A DNA stretch of 64,000 nt. It comes from Chrysomallon squamiferum (taxonomy: Eukaryota; Mollusca; Gastropoda; Neomphalida; Peltospiridae). The stretch lies in assembly GCA_012295275.1 (NCBI GenBank), contig CM022679.1, forward strand, positions 25,836,407-25,900,406, read 5' to 3'. Both the position numbers and the translations under genes were made by a program. The notes beneath the pieces were generated by a model that was not told where the DNA came from, made no database searches, and saw only the letters and a program-made list of their open reading frames with translations. Positions 25,459 through 41,539 of the stretch are shown in pieces. Numbering within the stretch: the stretch's first letter is position 1; each line of letters opens with the position of its first letter.

Positions 25459-27563
25459 GGCACATGCGCACGATAAATAATATTTATGATGATGTAAAAT
25501 AAAGTTAGAAAATGAAAATATTTTTGCTTACTACCTTTTCAATAGTGTAACAAAATGTTTTATCTTCTATTTCAGCACGTAAACTGTAGCCACGATACGT
25601 TTTGTCTTCGCCATCTTTGATTGCTTCTTTGCAGGCCCATTCAGCTGATTTATCGTTCTTTATGTCAATGAATGTTTTTAGACCTTTCGCTGTTGTCTTA
25701 CTAAAGCCAATGTACAAGGATACTTTTTGTCCTAAGAAGGTATATTCTAGTCCACCAGCCACTTCATCTAAACGTCCACTAGGATCTGTCATAATGATGG
25801 TTTCGGTTTCATTAGCTGCGATGGTGCATTCTTTCTCCAAAGTAGTTTTATATTTCATGTATTTATTTTTGTACTTTAGATCATCGGGAGTTTTGTTGGT
25901 AATCTTTAATTGGAGTATATCCTGTACAAAATATTATAAAAATATTACAGTTTGTTTTAATTATTAATGTATTGATTTATTCATTCATGCATAAATAATA
26001 TAAATGTTTTATTATTATTGTTATTATGGGTTGTTGATTGTTGTTGCTGTATTATAACGTATATCTGTATATTTGGTTCTCTAACGTATTTTTTTCCAGT
26101 TGATAAACTAATTTGTTAAACACCTTTTGTTTTAATAGATCATTTGAACCTATTAAGAGTGGAGACAAATCTTATTTACACTAGTGTTACTCAGCAAAAG
26201 TACAGCAAGAGTATGTATATTAAATGTAAAAAACAAAATCATCAAATTAATAAAAATGACATAAATTAAATCCATTATTTCTCACAACAAAATGTAACGA
26301 CAGAATACCCATTTTCATATATACATAGAGAACTCTGTTATATTATTAGGATTCAACACTTATTAAAATAATTGCAATATAATGTACAGACTGAATACAA
26401 GAGACATGTTTTGTATTTAAGGTGTATGTATGAATATAGCTATGCACAATGTTTAAAATACGTGATTAAAAGCAGGCTTGGCAAATGTAGACCATCATTA
26501 TTAATTTTTTGATTGAGCTGTCTGAGTTATGAAACTAATGTCGAGGTTTTATTTAAAAAAAAAAAATTAATTTCATTTTATTTTTTCGGTGTGTTCTTTT
26601 AAAAAAAATCTATTAATATCTTTATTTATTTATTTATTTAATTATTTATTAAGTATGTACTTATTTATTTATTACATCATGCAATAATTTTATATTCGCT
26701 CAAAAATACTTTTTGTGTATATATGTGTGCGTATGTGTGTGTGTATGTGTGTGTGAAGTAAAGTATATTAAACTGACCTTTCTAATAGTGAAAGCGAACT
26801 TCTTAAACTTTGATTTGATTGGATTCGCTGGGCAACATGACAGATGGTAACCTTTATCTGTCTTGGTCTTATCAATCCCGTTACTGTTATTCTCACAAGC
26901 CCACTCTGCTGATTTATTCTTATCAACAGCTATGAAAGACTTGTAGTTACCTCTCGAAGGATTCTCAAACCCAGTGTAAAAGTTCAAGCCAGTTCTTCCT
27001 ATTTCAAATTCGACGCCACCTTTCACACCTTCCCATGTAGCTTGACGATTTGCGACTTGTCCACACCCTGTCTGACTGGGTCTGATGTGTTGGAGATCAG
27101 GAGAAGTAAACCATTCTCCTTCTTTGAAATAACTTGATTTTAAATGGAGGTTGCTGTTTGTTTGATTATTGACCTCAATTTCCAGAGATCGGAATCTCTG
27201 GGAGAATTCTTTAGTTCCCTCAATATATTCCACACCTGTCTTCAGTCTGTTTTTAAAATAAAAACGCACAACTAAAATATCCATCATTAAGATAATTAAC
27301 ACAGGATATTTTTCTTTCTTTTTTCTTTGCTATTTTAACTGTTAAGTAGCACCACATTATTCTGAGATTAATAACATGTAACATATTATTGATTTTCCTA
27401 GTTAGCAAAAATATAATTAACCAAAGCTGATTTGATTATGCAAAGTAAGGATGCCATGTTAAAATATGTTTTGTATGTTTTAAAATGTATCAATAAATTA
27501 ATTACATAATTATTTATATCATTAATTAACCGGTTAATATAAACATTCTACTATAAATGTAAA

Positions 27564-27617
<54 letters not shown>

Positions 27618-27698
27618 ACATAATACTAACGCATTACTAGCAGCTTCTGAAGTCAACAATTTTGCGGCACCCGACACTAGATTACCCAACCAGGCCAT
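21159..27698 (-). CDS. Six-domain tandem exon-repeat protein, possibly actinoporin/aegerolysin-like
   Basis: Seven minus-strand exons join without a frame break: 27631-27698, 26778-27246, 25535-25921, 24588-25019, 23470-23904, 22338-22772, 21159-21641; 2709 nt, 902 residues. The first junction is split 2+1 and all later ones are phase 0. Exon 1 encodes a short amphipathic, Ala/Leu-rich N-terminus starting MAWLGNLV; I see no classical signal peptide. Each later exon is one whole domain of ~130-160 residues sharing N-x-T near the first strand, G-[GL]-[VL]-E-[FY], a Y-x-G-F strand, and K-[ST]-A-x-W-A. The pattern (first-strand N-x-T, G-W, I-x-P, later F-x-x-P) recalls actinoporin-like or aegerolysin-like beta-sandwiches, but only loosely. 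No other repeat has its own exon 1, which favours one gene over six. The alternative is six independent genes with unseen first exons. Confidence 0.7.
21788..22919. repeat. 1132-bp tandem duplication, copy 1
   Basis: Apparently identical to 22920-24051, covering one domain exon plus intron sequence. Identity continues ~20 bases past 24051 and stops near 24072, where CAGAAGAAAAG changes to CACCAGAAGAG. A diverged third unit follows from about 24073 to 25140. Confidence 0.9.
22338..22772 (-). CDS. Array domain 5 exon (identical to domain 4)
   Basis: Residues ~598-742. This is the exact copy of the exon at 23470-23904. If the duplication is an assembly artefact, the true protein has five domains and 757 residues, still in frame. 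Confidence 0.6.
22920..24051. repeat. 1132-bp tandem duplication, copy 2
   Basis: Second copy of the unit at 21788-22919, directly adjacent. The open frames and microsatellite lengths inside are the same in both copies, which is unusual for an old duplication. Confidence 0.9.
23470..23904 (-). CDS. Array domain 4 exon (identical to domain 5)
   Basis: Residues ~453-597, 145 codons, phase 0. It begins NIPENEKRLAFQIINETP, with KVGLEFKI, LSLYIGFYRS and GKTAKWAVE. The exon and its flanking introns appear base-for-base identical to 22338-22772 at an offset of 1132. Confidence 0.65.
24588..25019 (-). CDS. Array domain 3 exon
   Basis: Residues ~309-452, 144 codons, phase 0 at both ends. It begins DIPENEQRLDFQIINETP and has KAGLEFEI, LSLYIGFYRS, GKTAKWAAE and TYNIKY. 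Donor TAT|GTATGTAT is followed within ~30 bp by a (GT)n tract. Confidence 0.7.
25423..25452. repeat. (CA)n microsatellite
   Basis: A CA run in the intron just downstream (gene sense) of array domain 2. Similar (CA/GT) runs sit near the donors of domains 1, 3, 4 and 5. Confidence 0.95.
25535..25921 (-). CDS. Array domain 2 exon
   Basis: Residues ~180-308, 129 codons, phase 0 at both ends. Motifs: ITNKTP, AGGLEYTF, VSLYIGF, DKSAEWAC, FCYTIEK. Acceptor TTTTGTACAG, donor AAG|GTAGTAAG. It is the shortest repeat, with a shortened and charged loop between strands 1 and 2. Confidence 0.7.
26778..27246 (-). CDS. Array domain 1 exon
   Basis: Residues ~23-179. The exon begins with a linker/helix and then the domain. 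Motifs seen: VNNQTN, EGEW, IRPSQT, KGGVEFEI, LNFYTGFENP, NKSAEWAC, FAFTIRK. Acceptor AAAAACAG, donor AAG|GTCAGT. This is the most divergent copy together with domain 2, and the only one with an N-terminal extension. Confidence 0.7.
27631..27698 (-). CDS. Array gene exon 1 (start codon, amphipathic N-terminus)
   Basis: 22 codons plus 2 nt. The ATG is preceded by a purine-rich context (GAAAGA) and the exon ends GC|GTTAGT. The next exon supplies the third base, giving Ala23. Ser/Ala/Leu-rich helix-like sequence of this kind precedes the beta-sandwich in membrane-inserting proteins of the actinoporin type, which is one reason for the tentative family call. Confidence 0.65.
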
Positions 27699-27818
27699 TC
27701 TTTCTTCAGTTCTTTACTTGATTTCTTCTTTTCCCCTTGTCATCGTTCGACTGGTTAGTTAACACTGTCTGACATTGTATGCACCAATCATGTAATAAAC
27801 TAACAAAGCGCTCTTCTC

Positions 27819-27827
27819 TTTTTATAT
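27819..27827 (-). promoter_or_regulatory. TATA box of the domain-array gene
   Basis: Reads GATATAAAA on the minus strand, ~120 bp upstream of the ATG at 27698. A TATA element here would place transcription start near 27790 and leave a ~95-nt 5' UTR. The assignment rests on motif and spacing only. Confidence 0.45.
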
Positions 27828-27898
27828 CTCGGAGTCGTTACTAATAAACAAACCTGTCCAGCGTAATTGCTATCGTAGATTTCACGGAGAAATACGCA

Positions 27899-28099
27899 TA
27901 CAAAGACCTCGTACACATGTACTGTGAATTTAATACAGTAGTGTTATTTCTCGGGAAAATGTACGTACAAAGACTTCGTACACATGTACTGTGAATTTAA
28001 TACAGTAGTGTTATTTCTCGGGAAAATGTACGTACAAAGACTTCGTACACATGTACTGTGAATTTAATACAGTAGTGTTGATTTATCGGGAACTCCTAT
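27899..28099. repeat. 67-bp tandem repeat, three copies
   Basis: Units start TACAAAGAC at 27899, 27966 and 28033. The third diverges at its end. Each unit holds GTACACATGTACTGTG and AATTTAATACAGTAGTGTT. The array lies just upstream of the TATA element of the domain-array gene. The decayed flank at 20.6 kb has only one unit. Confidence 0.92.
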
Positions 28100-28430
28100 G
28101 TGTTTATAACAATGTAGATAATTAAAAAGTTTCTTTTTAGCATATTTATATAGGTTAAGGGGTTTATCAACAATTATATAGAAACCTTTCAGACATTAAG
28201 TTATTAATTATTATTATTATTATTATTAATATTATTATTATTAAGGGATTTTTAAAATTTATTTAATTTTTTTGTCATTCTACTTGTTTTCTTTATTTTT
28301 GGCAGATTTTAATAAGTTAGCTTGAGAGAATATTCTTTACATTATACAAACTAATATGCTAAATATGTTTCTCTCTGTTATGTATTTATCTATTCTTGAT
28401 GTTATTGCTGTTCATATTATTATTATTATA

Positions 28431-28462
<32 letters not shown>

Positions 28463-29148
28463 CTCTTAAACTAATGTGCTGTTTCTTCAGATCGGGAAGA
28501 TTTTTAAGAGAAAAAAAATCACACAGAAAAATTAATTATTCTTAAAATTCTTACAAACTACACTGACTGCATTTTATAAATGAAATTCTTTTAATTTTTA
28601 ACTTTACGTTTTAAAAATATTATTTGATTTTATTTCATTTCTTATCTAATAACTTATTTATTTTCATTATTATTTTGTTATTATTATATTAATGTAATAA
28701 AACAACAACAAACAAAATAAAAGTGAAGTGGTTCTTATTGAATCTCATTTTCAGCAGATAGACAGACAGATATGTTTGTATGTTTTTAAGGTTATGAAGT
28801 AGAAAGATGGGTATTCTGAAAGCAGTTTTATAGAAAAAAAGATCCATAAGTGTACTATACATATTTCAGTTAAACAAGACTTTAAAAACTATTTCTATTT
28901 TGTCCTATGTTCGCTAAATCAGAACGAAAAAGATTACATACTGCTCAAAGTTATTTCTTTAGTGTTTAACAAATAACCTGTCGTTATTCAAGAATTACTA
29001 ATTATGTTTTTTATATTAATTATTCTACCTGTGGTCTATTTATTGTTATATTATACAACATCCTTGAATGCGTTTTGATCTTTTGGATAGTTACTAATTT
29101 ACTTGGCAAAACAAAATTTTTTATTTCTTCTATACCTTTTTTCTCTTC

Positions 29149-29209
<61 letters not shown>
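28100..29209. other. Non-coding AT-rich DNA with (ATT)n tracts
   Basis: ATT arrays lie near 28200-28245, 28415-28461 and 29153-29209. No exon is supported. Confidence 0.7.
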
Positions 29210-32529
<3,320 letters not shown>

Positions 32530-32532
<3 letters not shown>

Positions 32533-34711
32533 TGTCATCAGCTATTCACCGTGTGGCAACATATTCACATTTACCCGCGAATGTTATTTCACAATGGCAG
32601 GTTGACTATCCTATACACATGCGCATTCAAGTATACGGTATCACGTTCGTATGTCGTTTAGTGAGAAATGATGTAACGAAATATCGCTATAGTATGATTG
32701 TATTTATGCTTTCTGCTTCAAACTGAGTACAGTAAATACACTACTCACGTTGAAATAGTATTAATTCAACGAATCATGCACCACTATCACGAAGGTCAAC
32801 CTAGCTCAAATTTGTTTTATAAACAGGCAAAATAAATAACTTACAAAGTTTGTGAAAGATATTCTTAAAAAAACCAATAAAAAACCAAAAAAAAACAACA
32901 AACAACAACAACTAAGCCATAATGCAAACATAAAATATAATGTGAAATCTTTCTCTAAAAAGATATTATTTAAAATAAATAAATAAATAAATAAATAAAT
33001 AAATATTCGCAATTTCGAACAAGATCATGAGAAGGAAAAATTCGTTGGTTTCACAAATGAGCGTTAGTTTAAACAGTATCATGTTATATATTTATATTTA
33101 CAGTGGTACCTCCACTTATGAGTGCCCCAAGTTACGAAATTTTCTAGTTATGAAGAGCCGCCCGGTCGATTTTTTGCTATGAAATGATCTAACGAAATAT
33201 TACTGGACAGCATTTAAATTTCTGCAGTCTATATTGAAGTAAATGCCGTGAATGCTGTACTCATATTGAGACATTTGTACCAGTCAGGTAAAAATATTTA
33301 AGAGCATAAAACAAAACATATTTAAGGAAAAGTTAAACAAGTGTTCAGACTTAAGAAAGTATTTATTAAAAATAATAATAATAAATAATTATGTTTACGG
33401 AAAACAGTAAATAATAGTACAAAGATGAAATATAATGTGAGATCTCTCTACAAAATTATGTTCACATTTTCGATGTATTGGAGACTGACAACATTATCAT
33501 GTGTCGGGAAAAATTTACTGAATTGACAAAAGAATGTTAGTTTAAAGTGTTTCATATTTCTTTTTAATGTCTGAAATTGCTACAGAACTAAGAAATCGTA
33601 GAAAACTATTCAGTAAAACGCTTGTCGAGACATACACTACAGGATTACCTGAAACTGTCTAAACTACTAAGGTTTGGCAGGTCACACTGTTTCATACGAC
33701 TGATGAAGCTTGTCGCCCCAGAAACACCAAGCGCTCGATGTAGCTGTCAAACACCAACTTAACTTCATAATGTACACAGACAAACTCAAAGACAAAGTGT
33801 GAAAACTAAAAAATAATATTTATTTATAAAACATGCGTTTAAACTATTAAAGTGTCATTCAATATCGAGCGTTTATCATCACAGTTTTTAATTTTCATTA
33901 TGTTGTTTTATTTTCATCAAATAGTTTCTTTCACTAGTTTAGAAAGCATTCTTATATTTTATTTATTAGACATAAACTATATTATATAAGGTTAAAAGTC
34001 AAAATAATTTGGCTTTGATTAAAAACAATTTTATTTTGATGTATTCAGTTTTAATTTTTCTGAAACGCCGGGCAAAAGATAAACCGATAAAAGGTAAATA
34101 TGAACATGATGTCTGTTCTTTTGATAAAAAACTTTCAAGACTGATTCAGCTTTTCCTTTTTAAAGACTTATTTATTTACTTAATTTTTTATATCACAATA
34201 TTTCATACACTGTCTGCATTTGATGGTTATCCATAATGAAAATGTTTAGTATTGTAATCATAAATCACTGTGGAAGTATATTTTTTATTTAATGTTAACT
34301 TACATTACAGAGTTAGTTTCAATATTTTATTTATCATGAATTGTTATATTTATCAATTTTGTTTTTTCATTAGTTTTTTTATACTGACAATATATTTTTA
34401 AAATGTCATCCTATTTGTTAAGTTCAGCTTAATAATTATCATTTTTACTCCTGTATCACTTTAAAGTTTGTTTAATTTGTATATATTAAATTGATTATTG
34501 TTCTTGGTGACTTATCATTATTATTATTACTTGGAAATATTAAAACGTTTCAATCAGAAACTGAATGTTAAATCTTTTTATTTTCAGTCGCAAACCACAT
34601 GCAATGTCTTATTGAATCCCTGAAATAAGTAACTTCAGAATAAAAAGCTTCGTGCATGTAATAATTCATAGTTTCAATAGACTCGTTAACAAAACAAAAG
34701 AAAAACATTAA

Positions 34712-34756
<45 letters not shown>

Positions 34757-36168
34757 CATAATAATCATAATCATAAAAAAATATAAAATTATCTTTGGAT
34801 TTAGTCTTTATATATATAAAACAAAAACTTTGAAATGTATATTGGTTTCGTGTTTAGACCTGGATCACGCTCTCGAGTCTATCGCCTTGTCATCTTTGAA
34901 TTGCTGTAAACGTTAACTGTAAGCCGATCTTCCGATACTACACGTGTGTTGAGTGTTACATGACTTACTTGTGCAGGTTCAGAGGTTTATCACAATACAT
35001 AAATCTTGCTATAGTCTTAAAGTCACGTTTTTGTTTTTGTCTCTTTCATACCTCGGAATAGGTGTCAGAGGTGACTGACAAATAAAATGATTCAGCACAA
35101 TTTTTGTTGTTTTGGTATCCCAGAGAAATACATGTACAAAGAGCTATTATTCGAGTAAAACAGTAGTAGAGACTCCTGGGAACTGCTACTTGTTCAGAAC
35201 AACGAATGCTTTATCAAAATATGTAAATCTTGCTGTAGTTATTAATTATTTAGTACCTTTATTTATATATTTATTTTTTTTTATTATTATTTTATTTTAT
35301 ATTATAATAATTTTAAAAAATTTAAATGATGGGTTATTTATATTTTATACTATTTTATCTTATTAAGATTTTTTAATTTGTCTATATGTGTATCTTCGTT
35401 TGTCTCTGTGTGTGTCTGTGAGAGAGAGAGGAGTTAGTTTAAAAACTGATAATCAGAAACATTAACACAGCATTTATAGACCACAAACAAATAAATGTGC
35501 ATGTTTCTGTGTGTATATGTGTATATAAAACTTTTTATATGAGAAAATGTCTTATCCAGTGCTCTTTCTAGCAATTTGAACATTCATTAACTTTTAATAA
35601 ATTTGCCAACTGAGAAGACAAAGAGAACAAAATTATTAGATAACAAACTTCGAATTTATGTATTAACAAATTCTTGATTGTATGATTTGAATTATTAGTG
35701 TTGGTATTATAACAACCATTTATTCAGCCTAAAACATTAAAAAAACCCGTTAATATGTAGAGATCAAAGATTTTGATTGTTTGATTGATTATGCATATAA
35801 TGCTGTCCGTTCCATTTCAGCTCACAAACTGATGTCCATTCGTTAAATCAGAAAGAAACAACCAACCATAATATTAGATGTAGTCACGTATGTTCGTAGT
35901 GTCAAGATATGACGATTAGACAAATTTCTATTGTTTTGGACACTGAATACATCTAAATTGTATATTGTTTACAGTTACTTCTTTCTTTTTTTATTTTGTT
36001 TTATTTTATTTCATTTATTTTATTTTAATTTATTATTAGTAGTAGTTTTTATTTCATTTTTTCTTTATTAGTTTTCTCTGGAGCTGGAAACGATTTCCCA
36101 AAGTTTCTATCAATAGAGTACGCATGCACCTCATAACATTCTTTTATTCTATTCTTCTTCTTCTTCTT

Positions 36169-36199
<31 letters not shown>

Positions 36200-36213
36200 T
36201 TATTATTATTAGT
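32530..36213 (+). repeat. Tandem ~3.7-kb repeat unit 2
   Basis: Begins CAGTGTCATCAGCTATTCA after (ATT)n. Same landmark order as unit 1, plus a CAGTGGTACCT transposon-end-like motif at 33101. The 82-codon frame is broken here by a deletion near 35020. Confidence 0.85.
36153..36198. repeat. (TTC)n microsatellite
   Basis: A TTC trinucleotide run at the end of unit 2. Homologous shorter (TTC)n / (GAA)n runs occur at 40279-40300 and 5700-5730. Confidence 0.97.
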
Positions 36214-39200
36214 GAATGCTACCAACTGTTCACGGTATAACAAGAGATCACATACACACTGGAGTGTTATTTCATTTGGTTTATTTCATACCTCACAATT
36301 CTAGGTTAAGTGTCCTATACACATGCGCATTAATGTATACAGTACCACGTTCGTATATCGTTTAGTGAGAAATGATGTAACGAAATATCGCTGTAGTATG
36401 ATTGTATTCGTGCTTTCTGCTTCAAACTGAGTACAGTAAATACACTACTCACATTGAAATATTATTAATTCAACGAATCATGCACAACTATCACGAAGGT
36501 CAACCTAGCTCAAATTTGTTTTACAAACAGGCAAAATAAATAACTTACAAAGTTTGTGAAAGATATTCTTAAAAAAAAAAAATAACAAAATAAAAAAAAA
36601 TCCCAACAACAACTAAGCCAAAATGCAAACATAAAATATAATGTGAAATCTTTCTCTAAGTCTCTTCTTTATGAAAAGATATTATTTAAAATAAATAAAT
36701 AAATAAATAAATAAATAAATATTCGCAATTTCGAACAAGATCATGAGAAGGAAAAATTCGTTGATTTCACAAATGAGTGTTAGTTTAAACAGTATCATGT
36801 TATATATATATATTTACAGTGGTACCTTGACTTACGAGTGCCCCAGGTTACGAAATTTTCTAGTTATGAATAGCCGCCCGGTCGATTTTTTGCTATGAAA
36901 TGATCTAACGAAATATTACTGGACAGCATTTAAATTTCTGCAGTCTGTATTGAAGTAAATGCCGTGAATGCTGTACTCATATTGGTAAATTATTAATTCA
37001 TGAGTCATGTGTACCAGTCAGGTAAAAATGTTTAAGAGCATACAACAAAACATACTTAAGGAAAAGTTAAACAAATGTTCAGACTTAAGAAAGTATTTAT
37101 TAAAAATAATAATAATAATTAATTATGTTTACGGAAAAAAGTAAATAATAGTGCAAAGATGAAATATAATGTGAGATCTCTCTACTAAATTTAGTTCACA
37201 TTCTCGATGTATTGGAGACTGACAACTTTATTATGTGTCGGGAAAAATTGACTTAATTGGCAAATGAATGTTAGTTTAAAGTGTTTCATATTTCTTTTTA
37301 ATGTCTGAAATTGCTACAGAACAACAAATCGTAGAAAACTATTCAGTAAAACGCTTGTCGAGACATACACTACAGGATTACCTGAAACTGTCTGAACAAG
37401 TTAGGTTTGGCAGGTCACCCTGTTTCATACGACTGGTGAAGCTTGTCGTCCCAGAAACACCAAGCGCTCGATGTAGCTGTCAAACACCAACTTAACTTCA
37501 TAATGTACACAGACAAACTCAAAGACAAAGTGTCAAAACTAAAAAATAATATTTATTTATAAAACATGTTTTTAAACTATTAAAGTGTTATTCAATATCG
37601 AGTGTTTATCATCACAGTTTTTAATTTTCATTATGTTGTTTTATTTTCATCAAATAGTTTCTTTCACTAGTTTAGAAAGCATTCTTATATTTTATTTATT
37701 AGACATAAACTATATTATATAAGGTTAAAAGTCAAAATAACTTGGCTTTGATTAAAAACAATTTTATTTTGATGTATTCAGTTTTAATTTTTCTGAAACG
37801 CCGGGCAAAAGGTAAACAAGCCATGTAAATAAGAATATGATGTGTGTTCTTTTGATAAAGAACTTTCAAGACTGATTCAGGTTTTCCTTTTTAAAGACAT
37901 TTATTTACTTAATATTTTATATCACAATATTTCATACAATATCTACATTTGATGGTCATTTACTTAAAATTATCTACTGATTCTTATTTGTTAACAATAA
38001 TTATCATTATAAAAATAAGATTTAAAAAAAAAAATCAGTGCAATTAAAACATCAACATATCGGTAATACTTTCAGATGCATAACAGATCCATAATGAAAA
38101 TGTTTAGTATTGTAATCATAAATCACTGTGGAAGTATATTTTTTATTTACTATTAACTTACATTACTGAGTTAGTTTCAATATTTTATTTTATCATGAAT
38201 TGTTATATTTATCAATTTTGTTTTTTCATTAGTCTTTTATACTGACAATTTATTTTTAAAATTTCATCCTATTTGTTAATTTCAAGCTTAATAATTATAA
38301 TTTTTTCTCCTGTATCACTTTAAAGTCTGTTAAATTTGTATATATTAAATTGATTATTGTTCTTGGTGACTTATCATTATTATTATTACTTGGAAATATT
38401 AAAACGTTTCCATCAGAAACTGCATGTTGTCTTTATATTTTCAGTTGCAAACCACATGCAATCTCTTATTGATTCCGTGATATAAGTAACTTCAGAATAA
38501 AAAGTTTGGTGAATGTAATAATTCATAGTTTCAGTAGACTCATTAACAAAACAAAACAAAAATATTAAATTAATAATAATAATAATAATAATAATAATCA
38601 TAAAAAATATAAAATTATCTTTGGATTTAGTCTGTATATATATAAAACAAAAACTTTGAAATGTATATTAGTTTCGTGTTTAGACTTGGATCACGCTCTC
38701 GAGTCAGCCGCCTTGTCATCTTTGAATTGCTGTAAACGTTAACTGTAAGCCGATCTTCCGAAACTTCACGTGTGGTGAATGTTACATGACTTACTTGAGC
38801 AGATTCACAGGTTTATCGCAATACATAAATCTTGCTATAGTCTTAAAACGTTATCTTTTTGTTTTTGTCTCTTTCATACCTCGGAGCAGTTGTCAGATGT
38901 CACTGATTAAGAAAATGATTCAGCGCAATTTTTATTGTTTTATTTTTCCCAGAGGAATACCTATACAAAGAGCTATTATTGATGTAAAACAGATCCCTGG
39001 GAAGTGTTACTTGTTCAGAGCAACGTATACGTGACACATAATAATTATTTAATGTTATCAAAACTTGTAAATCTTCCGATACTTTACGTATCTTCATGCT
39101 TACATGATTATTTGTGCCGATTCACAGGTTTATCACAATACATAAATCTTGCTATAGTCTTAAAACGTCATCTTTTTGTTTTTTTCTCTTTCATACCTCG

Positions 39201-40315
39201 GAGCAGTTGTCAGATGTCACTGAATGTAAGAAAATGATTCAGCACAATTTTCATTTTTTCCCAGAGAGATACCTATACAAAGAGCTATTATTCATGTAAA
39301 ACAGATTCCTGGGAACTGTTACTTGTTCAGAGACACATAATAATTATATAATGTTAAGTGTTTTATCAAAACTTGTAAATCTTGTTGTACTTATTAATTA
39401 TTTAATACCTTTATTTATTTATTTTTTCCTTTTATAATAATTATTAAAAAGTTATTTGATAGGCTATTTATATTTTATTTTATTTTATGTTATTGAGATT
39501 TTTTAATATGTCTATATGTGTATCTTCGTTTGTCTCTGTGTGTGTCTGTGAGAGAGAAAGAGGAGTTAGCTTAAAAACTGAGAATCAGAAACATTAACAC
39601 AGCATTTATAGACCACAAAAAAAAAAATGTGCATGTTTCTGTGTGGGAATGTGTATATAAAACTTTTTATATGAGAAAATGTCTTATCCAGTGCTCTTTC
39701 TAGCAATCTGAACATTCATTAACTTTTAATAAATTTGCCAACTGAGAAGACAAAGAGAACAAAAATATTAGATAACAAACTTCGAATTTATGTATTAACA
39801 GATTCTTGATTGTATGATTTGAATTATTAGTGTTATAACAACCATTTATTCAGCCTAAAACATAAAAAAACCCCATTAATATGAAGAGATCGAATATTTT
39901 GATTGTGTGATTATGCATATAATGCTGTCCGTTCCATTTCAGCTCACAAATTGATGTCCATTCGTTAAATCAGAAAGAAACAAACCGACCATAATATTAC
40001 ATGTATTATACACATATGTACGTAGTGGCAAGATATGATGACTAGATAAATTTCTATTGTTTTGGACACTGAATACATCTAAATTGTATATTGTTTAAAG
40101 TTACTTCTTTCTTTTTTTATTTTGTTTTATTTTATTTCATTTATTTTATTTTTATTTATTATTATTATTAGTTTTTATTTTATTTTTTCTATATTAGTTT
40201 TCTCTGGAGCTGGAAACGATTTCCTAAAGTTTTTGTCAATAGAGTACGCATGTACCTCATCACATTCTTTTATTCTATTCTTCTTCTTCTTCTTCTTCTT
40301 ATTATTATTATTAGT
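36214..40315 (+). repeat. Tandem ~3.7-kb repeat unit 3
   Basis: Begins GAATGCTACCAACTGTTCAC. Landmarks follow as in units 1 and 2. It is longer (about 4.1 kb), partly because a segment near 38765-39030 is repeated at about 39080-39340. From 37722 onward it also forms the right arm of the inverted duplication with 2913-7867. Confidence 0.85.
38786..39034 (+). other. 82-codon open frame in repeat unit 3, doubtful gene
   Basis: Differs from the 6664-6912 frame at only a handful of residues and has the same length. See that entry; a real protein is not established. Confidence 0.25.
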
Positions 40316-41463
40316 GAATGCTACCAACTGTTCACGGTATAACAACAGATCAGATAGACCCTGGAATGTCATTTGGTTTATTTCATACCTCAGAATTCTA
40401 GGTTACGTGTCCTATACACATGCGCATTAACGTTCGTATATTGTTTAGTGAGAAATGATGTAACGAAATACCGCTATAGTATGATTGTATTTATGCTTTC
40501 TGCTTCAAACTAAGTACAGTAAATACACTACTCACATTGAAATAGTATTAATTCCACGAATCATGTACAACTATCTCGAAGGTCAACCTAGCTTATCGCC
40601 CCCAAATTTGTTTTACAGACAGGCAAAATAAATAACTTACAAAATTTATGAAAGATATTCTTAAAAAAAAAAAATAAAAAAAAATAAAAAATAAAAATAC
40701 AACCAACTAAGCCATAATGCAAACATAAAATATAACATGAAATCTTTCTTTCTCTCTCTTCTTTATGAAAAGATATTATTAACAAAACAAAAATTTGCAT
40801 TTTTGAACAAAATCATGACAAGGAAAAATTCGTTGGTTTCACAAACGAGTGTCAGTTTAAACAGTTTCATGTTATATATATATACTTACAGTGGTATCTC
40901 GACTTATGAGTGACAAATCGTTTGTCGTAGACTTAAACTCCACAATTATATGAAACTAAATTATTTTGCTTGTCTAGTCAACCTGTTTCCTAAGATTTAT
41001 CAGTTATTCAACTGCTCCAGCGAAGCTTATTGACCCGAAAAGATCAAGCGCTCACTGAATCCAGTCAAACAACAACTTCACTTCATAATGTATCTAATCA
41101 GACTCTAAAACAAAGTGTCAAATTTTTTAAATCATAGTCATCATGTTACATGTTTTTTAAAACTATCACAGTTTCACTCAGTCTCGAGTTGTTATCATCT
41201 TATTTTTAATTTCATATTTTTTTAATTTTATGTTGTTATGATTAGATTTCATTAGTTTCTTTCACAAGTTTAAAAAGCATTTTCATATTATTTTATTTAT
41301 TGGACATAAACTGTTTAATACCAGGGATCATTAGATAGGGGTGGGGGGGGGCAACGCGGGAGAAAAACTCGCCCTGTCGAACTAAACTTCACCTTATTTT
41401 TAACCAGGTTCCAAATTGCCTTCGTTTTTCATTTTTTAATTAATTAATTAATTAATTTATTTA

Positions 41464-41539
<76 letters not shown>

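Noticed and set aside
37301-37495. 64-codon frame MSEIATEQQIVEN... in repeat unit 3 as a transposase fragment
   Set aside because: The homologous places in units 1 and 2 have frame breaks or stops, and I see no DDE or helix-turn-helix signature.
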